A stretch of 64,000 nt of DNA from Blastococcus sp. TML/M2B (GTDB lineage: Bacteria; Actinomycetota; Actinomycetes; Mycobacteriales; Geodermatophilaceae). The translations under genes and the position numbers were made by a program. The notes below the pieces were generated by a model. The model made no database searches and was not told the origin of the DNA. It saw only the letters and a program-made list of their open reading frames with translations. The stretch covers positions 558,001 to 622,000 of the forward strand of contig NZ_JAENZZ010000002.1 of the NCBI RefSeq assembly GCF_016612865.1, given 5' to 3'. Positions 50,755 to 62,465 of the stretch are shown piece by piece (position 1 is the stretch's first letter; every line of letters starts with the position of its first letter).

Positions 50755-50905
50755 GTGATCCCTGTCGGTCGCTGGTTGGGTGTCGCGGGTGCTGGTGCTG
50801 CGGGGCGGGCCGGGGACGCCGCCGTCGATCTGCCGGGTGCAACGCCCGCGCCGGCCGTGGTCGTCCGCCTCCGCGGTGTGACCTGCGCCCGCGGGGCGGG
50901 CAGGT

Positions 50906-52399
50906 TCAGGTCGCGGTGGACGGCCGGTCGGTGGGGTCGAAGACGGGCGCGTAGCGGCGCCACGGGAGCCGGCGCTCCAGCTCTCCGGCCAGCCAGAGTA
51001 GTCGTCCCTCGGCGCCCGGGGGGCCGACGAACTGGACCGCCACCGGGGGCCCGGACGGCCGCGTCCCGCCCGGCAGCACCGCCGCCGGGAGGCCGGCCAG
51101 GTTCCACGCCGCCGTCCACGGCGCCCAGCGGGCGTTGGCTGTGACGTTGGCCAGGAACCCGCGCTCGTGCCAGGGGCGGGCGGCCAGCGGCGGGCCGGTG
51201 GTCACCGGGGTGAGCAGCAGGTCGACGTCGGAGAAGAACCCGACCATCCGCTCGCGGAACCGCTCCTGGGTGCGCGGCCGGACCAGCCCGAGCCGGCGCA
51301 CGAGCCGGCCGAGCCGGGCGTGGGTGCGGCTGCGCGGCTGGAGCTCGCGCCGGTCGATGCCCAGGAACTCGGCGTCGTCCTCGGCGCCGGCGAACCAGCG
51401 GACCAGCGCTCCGGCGGCCGCGCCGGGGGTGATCGGCGGATCGCGGCGGACGACGGTGTGGCCGGCGGCCTCCAGCTCGGCGACGACGGCGTCGACCGCG
51501 GCCCGGGTGGCGGCGTCGGCACCGACGCCCGGGACCGGGGACCGCGTGCTCACCGCGATGCGCAGCGGCCGGTCGGGCGCCGGGGGTTGCTCGGGCGTCT
51601 CCCCCGCCAGGACGGCGTGGGCCAGCGCGAGGTCGCCGACGGTGGTGGCCAGCGCGCCGTTGACCGCCATGCCCGACCAGTCGTCCGCGCCGATGCCGCC
51701 GGGGACGACGCCCCGGCCCGGCTTGAGGGTGACCAGGCCGCAGGCGGCGGCGGGCAGCCGGAGCGAGCCCATGCCGTCGTTGCCGTGCGCGATCGGCACC
51801 GAGCCCGAGGCGACCGCGGCGGCGCTGCCACCGGAGCTGCCGGCCGACGAGAGCGCGGTGTCCCAGGGGTTGCGGCTGACCGTGCCGGGCCCGTCGGTGG
51901 CGGCGTAGAGGCAGAGCTCGGGCGCACGGGTGATGCCGACGACGACGGCGCCGGCCTTGCGCAGCCGGGTGACGACGGGGTGGTCCTTGCGCTCCGGCTC
52001 GCCGGCGCGGGCGGGGGACCCGTCGGTGCAGACCTCCCCCGCGACCGCCACGTTGTCCTTGATCGCGACGGGGACGCCGGCCAGCGGCAGCGCGAACCGG
52101 GTGAGGCTGGCGTCGACCGCGGCCGCCTCGGCGAGGGCCGCGTCGCGCCGGACGACGCGGAAGGCGCCGACGCGGGCGTCGACCGCCTCGATGTGGTCGA
52201 GGTGGGCGCGCACCACGTCGACGGCGGTGATCTCGCCGGTGCGCACGCGGGCGGCGATCTCCGCGGCGGTCAGCCCGACCAGGCCCGGGTCGCTCGGCGT
52301 CCCCTCCGGGTCGGCGGCCCACGGCACCGGCCGGCCGGTGCTCCCGTCCCCCGCGCGCAGCTCGATCGGGGGCAGGCCGAGACCTCCGCTAGCGTCCAT
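50906..52399 (-). CDS. Amidase (amidase-signature family)
   Basis: 497 residues. The signature Ser-Ser-Lys triad is visible: Lys in [19 protein letters not shown] and serines in [39 protein letters not shown]. The substrate pocket is undefined, so glutamyl-tRNA amidotransferase-like, nicotinamidase-like or general amide hydrolysis cannot be told apart; without gatB or gatC nearby, GatA is unlikely. ATG 52399 has TACGGT six bases upstream (leaderless). Confidence 0.92.
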   Translation of the reverse strand: MDASGGLGLPPIELRAGDGSTGRPVPWAADPEGTPSDPGLVGLTAAEIAARVRTGEITAVDVVRAHLDHIEAVDARVGAFRVVRRDAALAEAAAVDASLTRFALPLAGVPVAIKDNVAVAGEVCTDGSPARAGEPERKDHPVVTRLRKAGAVVVGITRAPELCLYAATDGPGTVSRNPWDTALSSAGSSGGSAAAVASGSVPIAHGNDGMGSLRLPAAACGLVTLKPGRGVVPGGIGADDWSGMAVNGALATTVGDLALAHAVLAGETPEQPPAPDRPLRIAVSTRSPVPGVGADAATRAAVDAVVAELEAAGHTVVRRDPPITPGAAAGALVRWFAGAEDDAEFLGIDRRELQPRSRTHARLGRLVRRLGLVRPRTQERFRERMVGFFSDVDLLLTPVTTGPPLAARPWHERGFLANVTANARWAPWTAAWNLAGLPAAVLPGGTRPSGPPVAVQFVGPPGAEGRLLWLAGELERRLPWRRYAPVFDPTDRPSTAT

Positions 52400-52411
52400 G
52401 CCAGGACCGTA
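52400..52411 (-). promoter_or_regulatory. -10 box for leaderless amidase transcript
   Basis: Minus strand TACGGT (52406-52411), six bases, then ATG 52399. No Shine-Dalgarno. Confidence 0.45.
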
Positions 52412-52448
52412 ACGGCGCACGCCGACACTTTTCGAACGGAGGCCGGAG

Positions 52449-53111
52449 ATGAGCTCCTACACCGGGAACGTCGAGGTCGGCGGAGCGCCCGACGTCCGGG
52501 AGCTGCCCGGGCTGACGATCAGCAAGCTGGCGGTCAGCGAGATGGCGAACAACGCCTACCTGCTGCGCTGCACCGCCACCGGGGAGGCGCTGCTGATCGA
52601 CGCCGCGGCCGAACCCGAGGCGCTGCTGGGCCTGGTCGGCGACGCGGTGCTGCGCACCGTCGTCACCACCCACGGGCACTGGGACCACCACCGGGCGCTG
52701 CCCGAGGTCGTGGCGGCCACCGGCGCGGCCACGGTCGCGCACGCCGCCGACGCGGCCGACCTGCCGGTGCGCGTCGACCGCACCGTCGAGCACGGCGAGA
52801 CGGTCTCCGTCGGCGAGCAGCCGCTGGAGGTCGTCCACCTGCGGGGGCACACGCCGGGCAGCATCGCGCTGGTCTGGCGCGGCCCCGGGGACGCGGGCAC
52901 CCACGTCTTCACCGGCGACAGCCTCTTCCCCGGCGGCGTGGGCAACACCCAGCAGGACGCCGGCCGGTTCGCCAGCCTCATCGACGACGTCGAGCAGCGG
53001 CTGTTCGACGCGCTGCCCGACGGCACCTGGGTCTACCCGGGGCACGGGAACGACACGACGATCGGCGCCGAGCGCCCCTCGCTGCCGGAGTGGCGCGCCC
53101 GCGGCTGGTGA
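52449..53111 (+). CDS. MBL-fold metallo-hydrolase
   Basis: 220 residues. Metal-binding HxHxDH appears as VVTTHGHWDHHRALPE, with further ligands in HLRGHTPGSIALV, VFTGDSLFPGGVGNT and VYPGHGNDTTIG. The pattern is that of glyoxalase-II-like hydrolases acting on thioesters. GGAGGCCGGAG lies just before ATG 52449. Divergent from the amidase; an MBL gene near uvrA is, in my recollection, common in actinobacteria. Confidence 0.92.
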   Translation: MSSYTGNVEVGGAPDVRELPGLTISKLAVSEMANNAYLLRCTATGEALLIDAAAEPEALLGLVGDAVLRTVVTTHGHWDHHRALPEVVAATGAATVAHAADAADLPVRVDRTVEHGETVSVGEQPLEVVHLRGHTPGSIALVWRGPGDAGTHVFTGDSLFPGGVGNTQQDAGRFASLIDDVEQRLFDALPDGTWVYPGHGNDTTIGAERPSLPEWRARGW

Positions 53112-53136
53112 CCGGGCGACCCGGTGACCGGCGGGG

Positions 53137-53541
53137 TCAGCTGACGGTGAACCGGCCGTTCATGCTCGGGTGGGGGTCGCACAGGTAGCGGTACTCGCCC
53201 GCGTCGAAGGTGATGACCCAGGTGGTCTCGCCCGTCCCGGTGACCCGCGTCTTCTCGTCCACGTCGCCGCCGTCGAGCCCGCTGAGGTGGAAGTCGTGGA
53301 CCTCGCTGTAGTCCTCCACCACGACGTTGTACTGCCCGGCGGGCAGCTCGGTGACCGGTTCACCGTCGTCGTCCACCAGGGCGATCTCGAAGGCGTCCGG
53401 GGACTCCTCGGTGCCGACCGACCCGTGCAGGGTCGGCGCCCCGGGCACCGCCTCGTCCCCGCCGCCGTCGTCCCCCGAGCCGCTGCTGCACGCGGCGGTC
53501 AGGAGGAGCACCGCGAGGGCGGTTGCGCGCGCACCCTGCAT
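53137..53541 (-). CDS. Cupredoxin-domain lipoprotein
   Basis: 134 residues. Signal peptide with lipobox LLTAAC (C18), then an acidic Gly-rich linker and a small plastocyanin-like domain. Probable copper ligands are a His in EVHDFHL, then the Cys, His and Met in YRYLCDPHPSMNGRFTVS. Secreted and lipid-anchored; likely electron transfer or copper binding. Partner unknown. Confidence 0.88.
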   Translation of the reverse strand: MQGARATALAVLLLTAACSSGSGDDGGGDEAVPGAPTLHGSVGTEESPDAFEIALVDDDGEPVTELPAGQYNVVVEDYSEVHDFHLSGLDGGDVDEKTRVTGTGETTWVITFDAGEYRYLCDPHPSMNGRFTVS

Positions 53542-53639
53542 GACCGCTCCCGAGTGCTCGGCCGACGGGTCCCCCGCAGCATCCGCCGCCCCGGCCCCCG
53601 GCTCAAGCCCTCCGGCCGCCCCACCCGCCGCCGGCGGGC

Positions 53640-53927
53640 TCAGTCGTCGTCGTCGTCGAAGGCGGCGGCCAGCTCGTCCGGGGTTCCGGGCAGGTAGAGC
53701 GGGGTGATCGAGACGTTCCAGCCGGGACGCCGCTGGTCGACGCCGACGGCGAGGTCCCACGCCGCGCGCGCGGTCAGCGGGCCGAAGCAGCCCTCGTCGC
53801 CGTCCTCGCCGACCTCGATCTCGACCAGCCACTGGTCGGAGAGGTCGGCGGCGAGCTCGGCGAAGTCGGGCAGGGCGTCGTCGTCGGGTTCGGGAGCGTC
53901 GGCCAGGACCGGGTAGATGAGCGCCAT
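53640..53927 (-). CDS. Small acidic hypothetical protein
   Basis: 95 residues, strongly acidic, ending FDDDDD. It begins MALIYPVLADAPEPDDDALPDFAELAADLSDQWLVEIEVGEDGDEG. No domain recognised; soluble. TACGGT lies five bases before ATG 53927 and GGTGGGG overlaps it, so either a leaderless or a Shine-Dalgarno start is possible. Confidence 0.7.
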   Translation of the reverse strand: MALIYPVLADAPEPDDDALPDFAELAADLSDQWLVEIEVGEDGDEGCFGPLTARAAWDLAVGVDQRRPGWNVSITPLYLPGTPDELAAAFDDDDD

Positions 53928-53975
53928 GCCCCACCGTAGGGGCGCGGCGGCCCGACCGCGCCCGCCGGGAACGCC

Positions 53976-55899
53976 TCAGCGCCCCTCGTCGGCCTCCGGC
54001 TCGACCAGCTCGGCGGTGGCCGGGCCCGGGTTCGCGGGGGTCGGCAGCCAGCGGGCCCACCAGCGCAGCAGGTGCTCGAAGCGCGCCTGCCGGTGCCTCG
54101 GCCGCCCCGAGCGGGACAGCTCGTGCCCCTCGCCGGGGAACAGCAGCAGCTCGGAGGGGACGCCGCGGCGCTTGAGCTCGACGTAGAGCCGGGTGCCCTG
54201 CTCGAGCGGCGTCCGCCAGTCCTGCTCGGCGTGGACCACCATCGTCGGCGTGGTGATCGCCGACGCCGGCGCGCTCTGCGCACCGGAGCGCCCGGGATCG
54301 GTGAAGCCGCGCTCCACCACCGCGGCGGCGAAGCGGTCCGTGCGGCCGACGAGCAGCGCGGTGAGGTAGCCGCCGTAGGAGCCGCCCATGACGCCCACCC
54401 GGTCGGCGTCGAGCGCGGGGTCGGCGAGCGCGGCGTCGAGAAAGGCGAGCACGTCGTCGGCGTCCAGCCCACCCCAGGCGTGCCGGATGGCCCGGCCGTG
54501 CGCGGCGCCGTACCCCGAGGACCCGCGCGGATTGCACTGCACCACCGCGTAGCCGGCGGAGACGTGGACCTGGACGTCGTCCAGGAGCGACCAGCCGTGC
54601 TGGCTGAACGGCCCGCCGTGCAGGGCGAGCAGCACCGGGTGCGGGCCGGGCCCCGGGGGTGTGGTCACCCAGCCGTGCACCGGGTAGCCGTCGGGGGCGG
54701 TCGCCGTCCGCTCGCGCATCGGGTGCAGCCGGCCGGTGCCGCCCAGCTCCGCGCCGAAGCGGGTGAGCAGCCGCCGGCTCCCCCCGGACAGCGCGACCAG
54801 CTCCCCGGCCGAGCGCTCGTGCGCCACGGTGGCGACGACGACACCACCCGCCGCCGCGATCCCCCGCACGGTGAACGGTCCGTCGACCAGCACCTCGGCC
54901 TCCCCGCCGGTGAGCGGGACCCGCAGCAGCTCGACCGCCCCCCGCCGCTCGACACCGACCAGGACAGCGACGTCCGCCAGCACCGTCCCCGGGGTGCGGT
55001 CGCCGCGGCGGTGCTCCTCCGGGTCGAGCAGCGGCTGCAGAGCGCCGTCCGCGGTGACCCGGCAGGGCACGGCCGGGCGGGCGACGTCGTCGAGCCCGTC
55101 GGGCCCGAGGTCGGGGACGGCGGTGACGACGAGCGTGCCGTCAGGCGCGTAGGCCGGGCCCGAGCACCGCCCGACCGACGCGGTCACCCGGCGCAGCCCG
55201 GAGCCGTCGGTGGCGATCTCGTGGACGTCGACGACGAGGTCCCGGTCGGCCCGCGGGTGCCGCGCGGAGACGAAGGCGAGGGCCGCGCCGTCCGGGCGCC
55301 AGACGACGTCGGCGCAGTCGGCGTCCCCGGAGGTCAGCTGCACCGGTGCGGGCGGCGCGGCGTCGTCGCGCAGCGAGGCGGGCAGGTCGAGGACGAAGAC
55401 CTGGCTGCGGCGGTCGGCCAGGAAGCCGATGCCGTCCGCGCGGTACGTCAGCGTGGTGATCAGCCGCGGCGGCTCGGCCTCGGGGCCGACGCCCTCGACC
55501 GTGCCGTACCGGCCGTGCTCGGGCACCCGGGCGACGGTAGGCGAGCCGCCGTGAGTCCGGCGACCAGACCGGCGCGCCGGCGCCCAGCGGGTGCTCGGTG
55601 AGCCGGCGAGGTTCGCCGCCCGCGGTGGCCAGCAGGCACACCTGCGGTTGCCCGTCCGGTCCGGCGCCCAGGTAGGCCAGCCACCGGCCGTCGGGGGAGA
55701 ACGCCGGGCAGCAGTCGCGGGAGCCGGCGCTGATGGGGCGCGCCGGTGCCGACGCGTCGGTCGGCACGGCCCACAGCTGGCTGCGGTACGCGTCGGCCTC
55801 GAGGTCCAGCCGCTCGACGGCGACGACCGCCATCCGGCCGTCCGGGGACACGGTGGGGACGCCCGGCGTGCGCAGGAGCGCGAGGTCGTCGGGCCGCAT
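53976..55899 (-). CDS. S9-family prolyl oligopeptidase-like peptidase, with frameshift
   Basis: Intended length about 640 residues. An N-terminal beta-propeller (VPTVSPDGRMAVVAVERLDLEADAYRSQLWAV, FSPDGRWLAYLGAGPDG) is followed by the alpha/beta hydrolase domain with the nucleophile in VGVMGGSYGGYLTALL, Asp in VVHAEQDWRTPLEQ and His in LFPGEGHELSRSG. One extra C near 55,527-55,535 separates LAYR from ARVPEHGRYG. Such enzymes cleave short peptides or acyl-peptides. ATG 55899 has TAGCGT seven bases upstream (leaderless). Confidence 0.92.
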
Positions 55900-55912
55900 G
55901 GGAGCGACGCTA
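55900..55912 (-). promoter_or_regulatory. -10 box for leaderless S9 peptidase transcript
   Basis: Minus strand TAGCGT (55907-55912), seven bases, then ATG 55899. No Shine-Dalgarno. Confidence 0.45.
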
Positions 55913-55961
55913 GCCGGTGGCCCGGGCCGGCCCGGCCGCCCCCGTGCGGCCCTCGGTGCGG

Positions 55962-57056
55962 TCAGCGGCGGGCGCTGTCCTCGTCCTGCTCCTCGGCGAG
56001 GCGGCTCTCGACGGCCGCGGACGCCTCGGGCCCGCCGGCGGGCACGGACTCGGCAACGCTCTCGTCGAGCTGCGGTGCGCCGGCGGAGGTGAGCTCGCCG
56101 CGGGTCTTGAGCAGGCTGGCGACGGTGGCGACGAGCAGCACGCCCAGGATGATCGCGAGCGACAGCCAGATCGGGATCTCGGGCACCGCGTCGATGTGCT
56201 CACCACCGTTGATGAACGGCAGCTCGTTGGTGTGCAGCGCCTCCATGATCAGCTTCACGCCGATGAACGCGAGGATGACCGAGAGGCCGATGGACAGGTA
56301 GACCAGCCGCTTGAGCAGGCCGCCGAGCAGGAAGTACAGCTGGCGCAGCCCCATGAGCGCGAACACGTTCGCCGTGAAGACGATGAACGGCTCCTTGGTC
56401 AGGCCGAAGATCGCCGGGATGCTGTCGAGGGCGAAGAGCAGGTCCGTCGTCCCCAGCGCGAGGAAGACGATGACCATCGGGGTCCAGAGCTTCTTGCCGC
56501 CCTCGGTGACCCGGATCTTGCTGCCGTGGAAGTCCTTGCTGATCGGCAGCACCTTCCGCATCCGGCGGATGAACGCGTTCTCCTCGTACTCCTCGTCCTC
56601 GCCGCGGTGCCGCACCAGGTTGATCGCGGTGTAGATGAGGAACGCGCCGAAGATGTAGAAGACCCAGGTGAAGCGCTCGATCACCGCGGCGCCCAGCAGG
56701 ATGAAGATCCCGCGCAGCACCAGCGCGATGATGATGCCCACCATCAGCGCTTCCTGCTGCAGCTTCCGGGGCACCTGGAAGCGGGCCATGATGATCACGA
56801 AGACGAAGAGGTTGTCGACCGAGAGCGAGTACTCCGTCAGCCAGCCCGCGTAGAACTCCGTGGCGAACTGCCCGCCGGTCACGACCAGGATCACGAGCCC
56901 GAACAGCAGGGCCAGCCCGACGTAGAAGCTGACCCAGAGGCTCGCCTCCTTGACCGACGGCTCGTGCGGACGACGGGCGACGATGGCGAGGTCGGCGAGC
57001 AGCAGGACGGTGAGTCCCACGAACGTCGCGACCTCGAACCAGACGGGGAGCTCCAC
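55962..57056 (-). CDS. TerC/Alx-family membrane protein, second copy
   Basis: 364 residues, about nine membrane helices. TerC marks are SLSVDNLFVFVIIMARFQVP, the helix-4 region VFYIFGAFLIYTAINLV, FALDSIPAIFGLTKEPFIVFTANVFALMGLRQLYFLL and LHTNELPFINGGEH. The paired acidic residues in SVDN and ALDSIPA are the presumed metal sites. Alx/MeeF/TerC proteins export Mn2+ or load it to secreted proteins. An extra acidic cytoplasmic tail of about 45 residues distinguishes it from its neighbour. GTG 57056, eleven bases after the MarR-like gene; third gene of the riboswitch operon. Confidence 0.92.
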   Translation of the reverse strand: MELPVWFEVATFVGLTVLLLADLAIVARRPHEPSVKEASLWVSFYVGLALLFGLVILVVTGGQFATEFYAGWLTEYSLSVDNLFVFVIIMARFQVPRKLQQEALMVGIIIALVLRGIFILLGAAVIERFTWVFYIFGAFLIYTAINLVRHRGEDEEYEENAFIRRMRKVLPISKDFHGSKIRVTEGGKKLWTPMVIVFLALGTTDLLFALDSIPAIFGLTKEPFIVFTANVFALMGLRQLYFLLGGLLKRLVYLSIGLSVILAFIGVKLIMEALHTNELPFINGGEHIDAVPEIPIWLSLAIILGVLLVATVASLLKTRGELTSAGAPQLDESVAESVPAGGPEASAAVESRLAEEQDEDSARR

Positions 57057-57067
57057 GGGGCCCGACT

Positions 57068-57565
57068 CTACGGGCCGCTGAGTGCCCTCGCCCCCGACGC
57101 TCCCTGGGCCGCGAGGACCGTCGACAGCGCGCGCACCGAGGCGCGCAGCTCGGCCGCCGCGTCCTCGCCCAGAGCGTCGACGATTCCGTGCAGGACCCGG
57201 ATCCGCAGCCCCTCGGCCTGCTGCTGCACCACCCGCCCGGCCTCCGTGAGCCGCCACGCGCCCGACGTGCCGCCGTCGTCGGCGGTGACCAGACCCCGGC
57301 CCCGGAGGGCCCGCAGCGTCGCGGCCGCCGCCTCGTCGACCTGGCCGGTCCGCTCGGCGACGACGTCGGTCCGCGTGGCCCCGCCGGCGACCGCGAGCAG
57401 CGCCTGCAGCTCGCCGCTGCGCAGGTCGGTCAGCTCCTCCACCCGCCGGCGCAGCCCGTCGACGGCCCCGGCGAGGCCGGCGACGTCGTCGAGGAGGGTG
57501 AGGACGCCGGCCATCGACCTCGCCGGTGCCCCGGCGAGGAGCAGCTCCGCCGGCGGTGCGGTCAC
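57068..57565 (-). CDS. MarR-like winged-helix transcriptional regulator
   Basis: 165 residues. The fold is visible as LRSGELQALLAVAGGATRTDVVAERTGQVDEAAAATLRALRGRGLVTADD with a wing and LTEAGRVVQQQAEGLRIRVLHGIVDAL at the C-terminus, as in MarR regulators. Sandwiched between two terC genes, it overlaps the first by four bases (GTGA). It may sense metals or redox state and regulate the operon, but no operator was identified. Confidence 0.78.
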   Translation of the reverse strand: MTAPPAELLLAGAPARSMAGVLTLLDDVAGLAGAVDGLRRRVEELTDLRSGELQALLAVAGGATRTDVVAERTGQVDEAAAATLRALRGRGLVTADDGGTSGAWRLTEAGRVVQQQAEGLRIRVLHGIVDALGEDAAAELRASVRALSTVLAAQGASGARALSGP

Positions 57566-58587
57566 CGCGGGTCCAGCACGTCGTCGGCCGGGCCGGCGAG
57601 GGCGGCCCGCGCGGCCCGGTCGCGGCGGTTCTTCGCCAGGCTGGCCACCGTCGTGACCACGAGCGTCAGCAGGATGACCGTCAGCGAGAGCCAGGTCGGG
57701 ATCTCCGGGATCGCGGTGACGTGCTCGCCGCCGTTGATGAACGGCAGCTCGTTGGTGTGCAGCGCGTGGATGACCAGCTTGGCGCCGATGAAGCCGAGGA
57801 TCACGGCCAGGCCGTAGGCGAGGTAGACCAGCCGGTCGAGCAGGCCGTCGATGAGGAAGAAGAGCTGCCGGAGGCCGAGCAGCGAGAACGCGTTGGCGGC
57901 GAAGACCAGGTACGTCTCCTGCGTGAGGCCGAAGATGGCCGGGATCGAGTCGACGGCGAAGAGGATGTCGGCGCTGCCGATGGCGATGAGCGCGATGGCC
58001 AGCGGGGTGATGTAGCGCTTGCCGTCGATGCGGACCGACAGCTTGTCCGAGTGGTACTCGTCGGTGGTCGGGAACGCCTTCCTGGCGCCGCGCAGGAGCA
58101 GGTTCTCCGAGAAGTCCTCGTGGTCGTCGTGCCCGCCGGAGCGGGCCTGCGCCCACGCCGTGTAGATGAGGATCGCGCCGAAGAGGTAGAAGACCCAGCT
58201 GAAGTTCTCGATGGCGGCCGCGCCGACGAGGATGAACACGGTGCGCAGCACGAGCGCGAAGGTGATGCCGTAGAGCAGCACCTTCTGCTGCAGCTCCCGT
58301 GGCACCCCGAAGCTGGCCATGATCAGCACGAAGACGAACAGGTTGTCGATCGACAGGCTCTTCTCGGTGATGTAGCCGGCGAAGTACTCACCGCCGAACT
58401 GCGCACCGTAGAACCAGAAGATCAGCAGCCCGAAGACGACGGCGATGCCGACGTAGATCGCCGACCAGGTCGCCGACTCGCGCAGCGTGGGGGCGTGCGG
58501 GGTGCGCACGTGCCCGACGAGGTCGAAGACGAGCATGCCGACGATGAGGCCGACGGTGAGGGCCCACACCCAGAAGGGGACGTCCAA
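57562..58587 (-). CDS. TerC/Alx-family membrane protein, riboswitch-controlled
   Basis: 341 residues, about nine helices. Marks are SLSIDNLFVFVLIMASFGVP, WVFYLFGAILIYTAW, FAVDSIPAIFGLTQETYLVFAANAFSLLGLRQLFFL and LHTNELPFINGGEH. It begins with a TTG codon (58587) preceded by GGAGG seven bases upstream (58595-58599). The manganese riboswitch upstream strongly supports a Mn2+ export role. A His/Asp-rich loop GGHDDHEDFSEN in the middle could be a metal sensor or pore gate. Confidence 0.94.
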   Translation of the reverse strand: MDVPFWVWALTVGLIVGMLVFDLVGHVRTPHAPTLRESATWSAIYVGIAVVFGLLIFWFYGAQFGGEYFAGYITEKSLSIDNLFVFVLIMASFGVPRELQQKVLLYGITFALVLRTVFILVGAAAIENFSWVFYLFGAILIYTAWAQARSGGHDDHEDFSENLLLRGARKAFPTTDEYHSDKLSVRIDGKRYITPLAIALIAIGSADILFAVDSIPAIFGLTQETYLVFAANAFSLLGLRQLFFLIDGLLDRLVYLAYGLAVILGFIGAKLVIHALHTNELPFINGGEHVTAIPEIPTWLSLTVILLTLVVTTVASLAKNRRDRAARAALAGPADDVLDPR

Positions 58588-58594
58588 GGAAAAG

Positions 58595-58720
58595 CCTCCG
58601 ATGACTGGCGCTGGGGTCAGTACCGGAGGTCTCTCCCACCGTCACCGGGGTGACGGCCGGCGGGCCGGGGGTCGTGGGACCCCGTACTGACGACCTCGCC
58701 GCGCGGGGATACTCCCCTCC
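58595..58720 (-). promoter_or_regulatory. yybP-ykoY manganese riboswitch with translational expression platform
   Basis: Read on the minus strand: P1 5' strand GGAGG (58716-58720) leading directly into the consensus GGGGAGTA; then a GC-rich helical middle with CCGGCC; then GGGAGAGACCTCC whose CCTCC (58625-58629) closes P1. These are the conserved ends of the yybP-ykoY Mn2+ aptamer. Immediately downstream CCTCCG (58624-58629) is complementary to CGGAGG (58595-58600), the terC Shine-Dalgarno, with TGAC/GTCA reinforcing the hairpin. Without Mn2+ the CCTCC can mask the Shine-Dalgarno; Mn2+ binding should lock P1 and free it. The family identity is high confidence, the mechanism is inference. Confidence 0.85.
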
Positions 58721-58723
58721 ACG

Positions 58724-58768
58724 GACGCGCTCGCTGAGCGCGTCTTCCCCGGCCCCAACGGTCCGGGG
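58724..58768 (-). terminator. Paired hairpins between the hydrolase and the riboswitch
   Basis: GACGCGCTC/GAGCGCGTC (58724-58744, 9-bp stem, 3-base loop) lies just upstream of the aptamer and CCCCGG/CCGGGG (58747-58768) lies beyond it. They may terminate the alpha/beta hydrolase transcript or insulate the aptamer. CACCGATCCG is also repeated twice between 58,790 and 58,820. No clear promoter for the riboswitch transcript was seen. Confidence 0.4.
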
Positions 58769-58838
58769 AGCTGCTGTGTTCCCGAGGTGCCGGATCGGTG
58801 CCCGACCCTGCGGATCGGTGGCAGCGGTCCGACCCGGC

Positions 58839-60318
58839 TCAGGCGCCGGCGGCCAGGAACGCCGCGCGGGCGTGGCGGAGCATCCGCTCCCGCTCGGCGG
58901 CGCGCAGGTACCCGGCCGCGATCTGCTCATCGAGCGCCGCCGCGTACCGCGCGAGGTACCCGTCGACGTCGCCGTAGCGGGCGCGCAGCTCCTCGGCGTC
59001 GAACGGCTGCCAGCCGCCCCAGTTCCCGCACACGTCGGTGATCGAGGAGGTGCCCACCGGGCTCAGCGCCACCGGCAGCGGCCGGCCCAGCGGGACCACG
59101 GCGTCGGGGAACCGCACCCCGCCGCGCGGCTGCCAGGTGTCGTCGTCGACGGCGGGCACGGGCAGCTCCACGCCGGGGAGGCCGTTGACCTCCGCACCGG
59201 CCTGCGGCGGCACCAGCTCGAACACCGCCGGCGGGGGCAGCCGGCCGTCCCGGCCGCGGAGCACGTCGGCCACGTCGGCGAGCAGGCTGCGCAGGTAGGG
59301 CTCGTAGGAGATCGGGTTGCGCGGCACCTCGACGCCGCCGTTGCACCCGAGCACCCCGAAGACCACCGCGTCTGGGTAGGTGCGGCCGGCGTGCGGAGCC
59401 GGCCAGTCGTACCGGGGCACCGTCCCGTCGCCGGGATCCTGCGCCGTGATGCCGGCCCGGAGCCGGTAGTAGTCGGTGTAGGTGGCGACGTCGACGAGGA
59501 GCGGGTCGCTGCCGGGGCGGGTGAGCACCCGGTCGTAGGTGAGCGGCACACCGTCCGGCAGGAGGTAGGGCCGCTGCTCCTCCTCCCCCGCCAGCTGGTT
59601 GATCGCCAGCCAGTTGCCGATCCCCGAGACCGTGACCGCCACGTCGAACACCGGCCCACCGCCGTGCGGCTCGACGTTGAAGCCCTCGGCCACCAGCGTG
59701 GTCACCAGCCAGGCGCTCTGGCTGATGCCGGCCAGGACCGCCGACCCGAAGCGCGGGAGCGCCGGCCCCTCGGGCGGGGTGTCTCCGGTGCGCCGGGTGA
59801 GCAGCCGGCCGAAGTCGCGGACGACGACCTCGCCGATCCCCTGGGCGGTCGCCGGGACGCCGGCCGCGATGCCGGACTCCCACTGGACGCGGGCGTAGCC
59901 GAGCCCGTGCTCACCGAGGAAGCCGGTGCCCCGGCCGGGCGGGTAGACCGCCGCCGTCGGCGAGCTCTCCGCCGAGCCGAGCGCGAACTGCTCCACGGTG
60001 ACCAGGACGGCGGGACGGCCGCGGTTCTCGGCGTCCAACGAGGACGAGGTCACCGCCACCCTCGGGCGCGATCACCTCGAACTCGGCGCGGTACGTGCAG
60101 CGGCCCGCCGCATCGGTGGGCAGCCCCGCCAGCCCCACGACCTGCTCCCGGGGGTCGATGACGCCGTGCACCGTCCCCGTCGTCCGCTGCCAGGTGACGC
60201 CGGCCAGCTCGATCGGCGCGGTCGTGGCCTCGACCCGGGTGATCGCCGAGGCGAGCGGCGGGCCGGCCGGCACGGAGGCCGGCTCGTGGGCAGGGCGGGA
60301 CGGCGTCGTGCGGGTCAT
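58839..60318 (-). CDS. Alpha/beta hydrolase domain-containing protein, with frameshift
   Basis: Intended length about 492 residues. N-terminal VTWQRTTGTVHGVIDPREQVVGLAGLPTDAAGRCTYRAEFEVIAPEG, then, after an extra base at 60,037-60,038, DAENRGRPAVLVTVEQFALG, GTGFLGEHGLGYARVQWESG, the nucleophile region VLAGISQSAWLVTTLV, and PAVFELVPPQAGAEVNGLPGVELPVPAV. This fits the large alpha/beta-hydrolase-domain family (Abhydrolase_10-like), poorly characterised. ATG 60318 has GGAGCC upstream. Confidence 0.8.
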
Positions 60319-60334
60319 GCGGGCGGCTCCGGGG

Positions 60335-62452
<2,118 letters not shown>

Positions 62453-62465
62453 GGGGACGACGGTA
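62453..62465 (-). promoter_or_regulatory. -10 box for leaderless uvrB transcript
   Basis: Minus strand TACCGT (62460-62465), seven bases, then GTG 62452. No Shine-Dalgarno. Confidence 0.5.

Noticed and set aside
50755..50905. LexA/SOS box upstream of uvrA (and near uvrB)
   Set aside because: No actinobacterial LexA-type palindrome was found near the starts; TTTCGAACGG at about 52,430 is only a weak half match and lies before another gene.
57047..57064. Separate leaderless promoter for the second terC (TAGAGT eight bases before GTG 57056)
   Set aside because: The box overlaps the end of the MarR-like gene, whose stop codon is part of it; with an 11-base gap, co-transcription is the simpler explanation.
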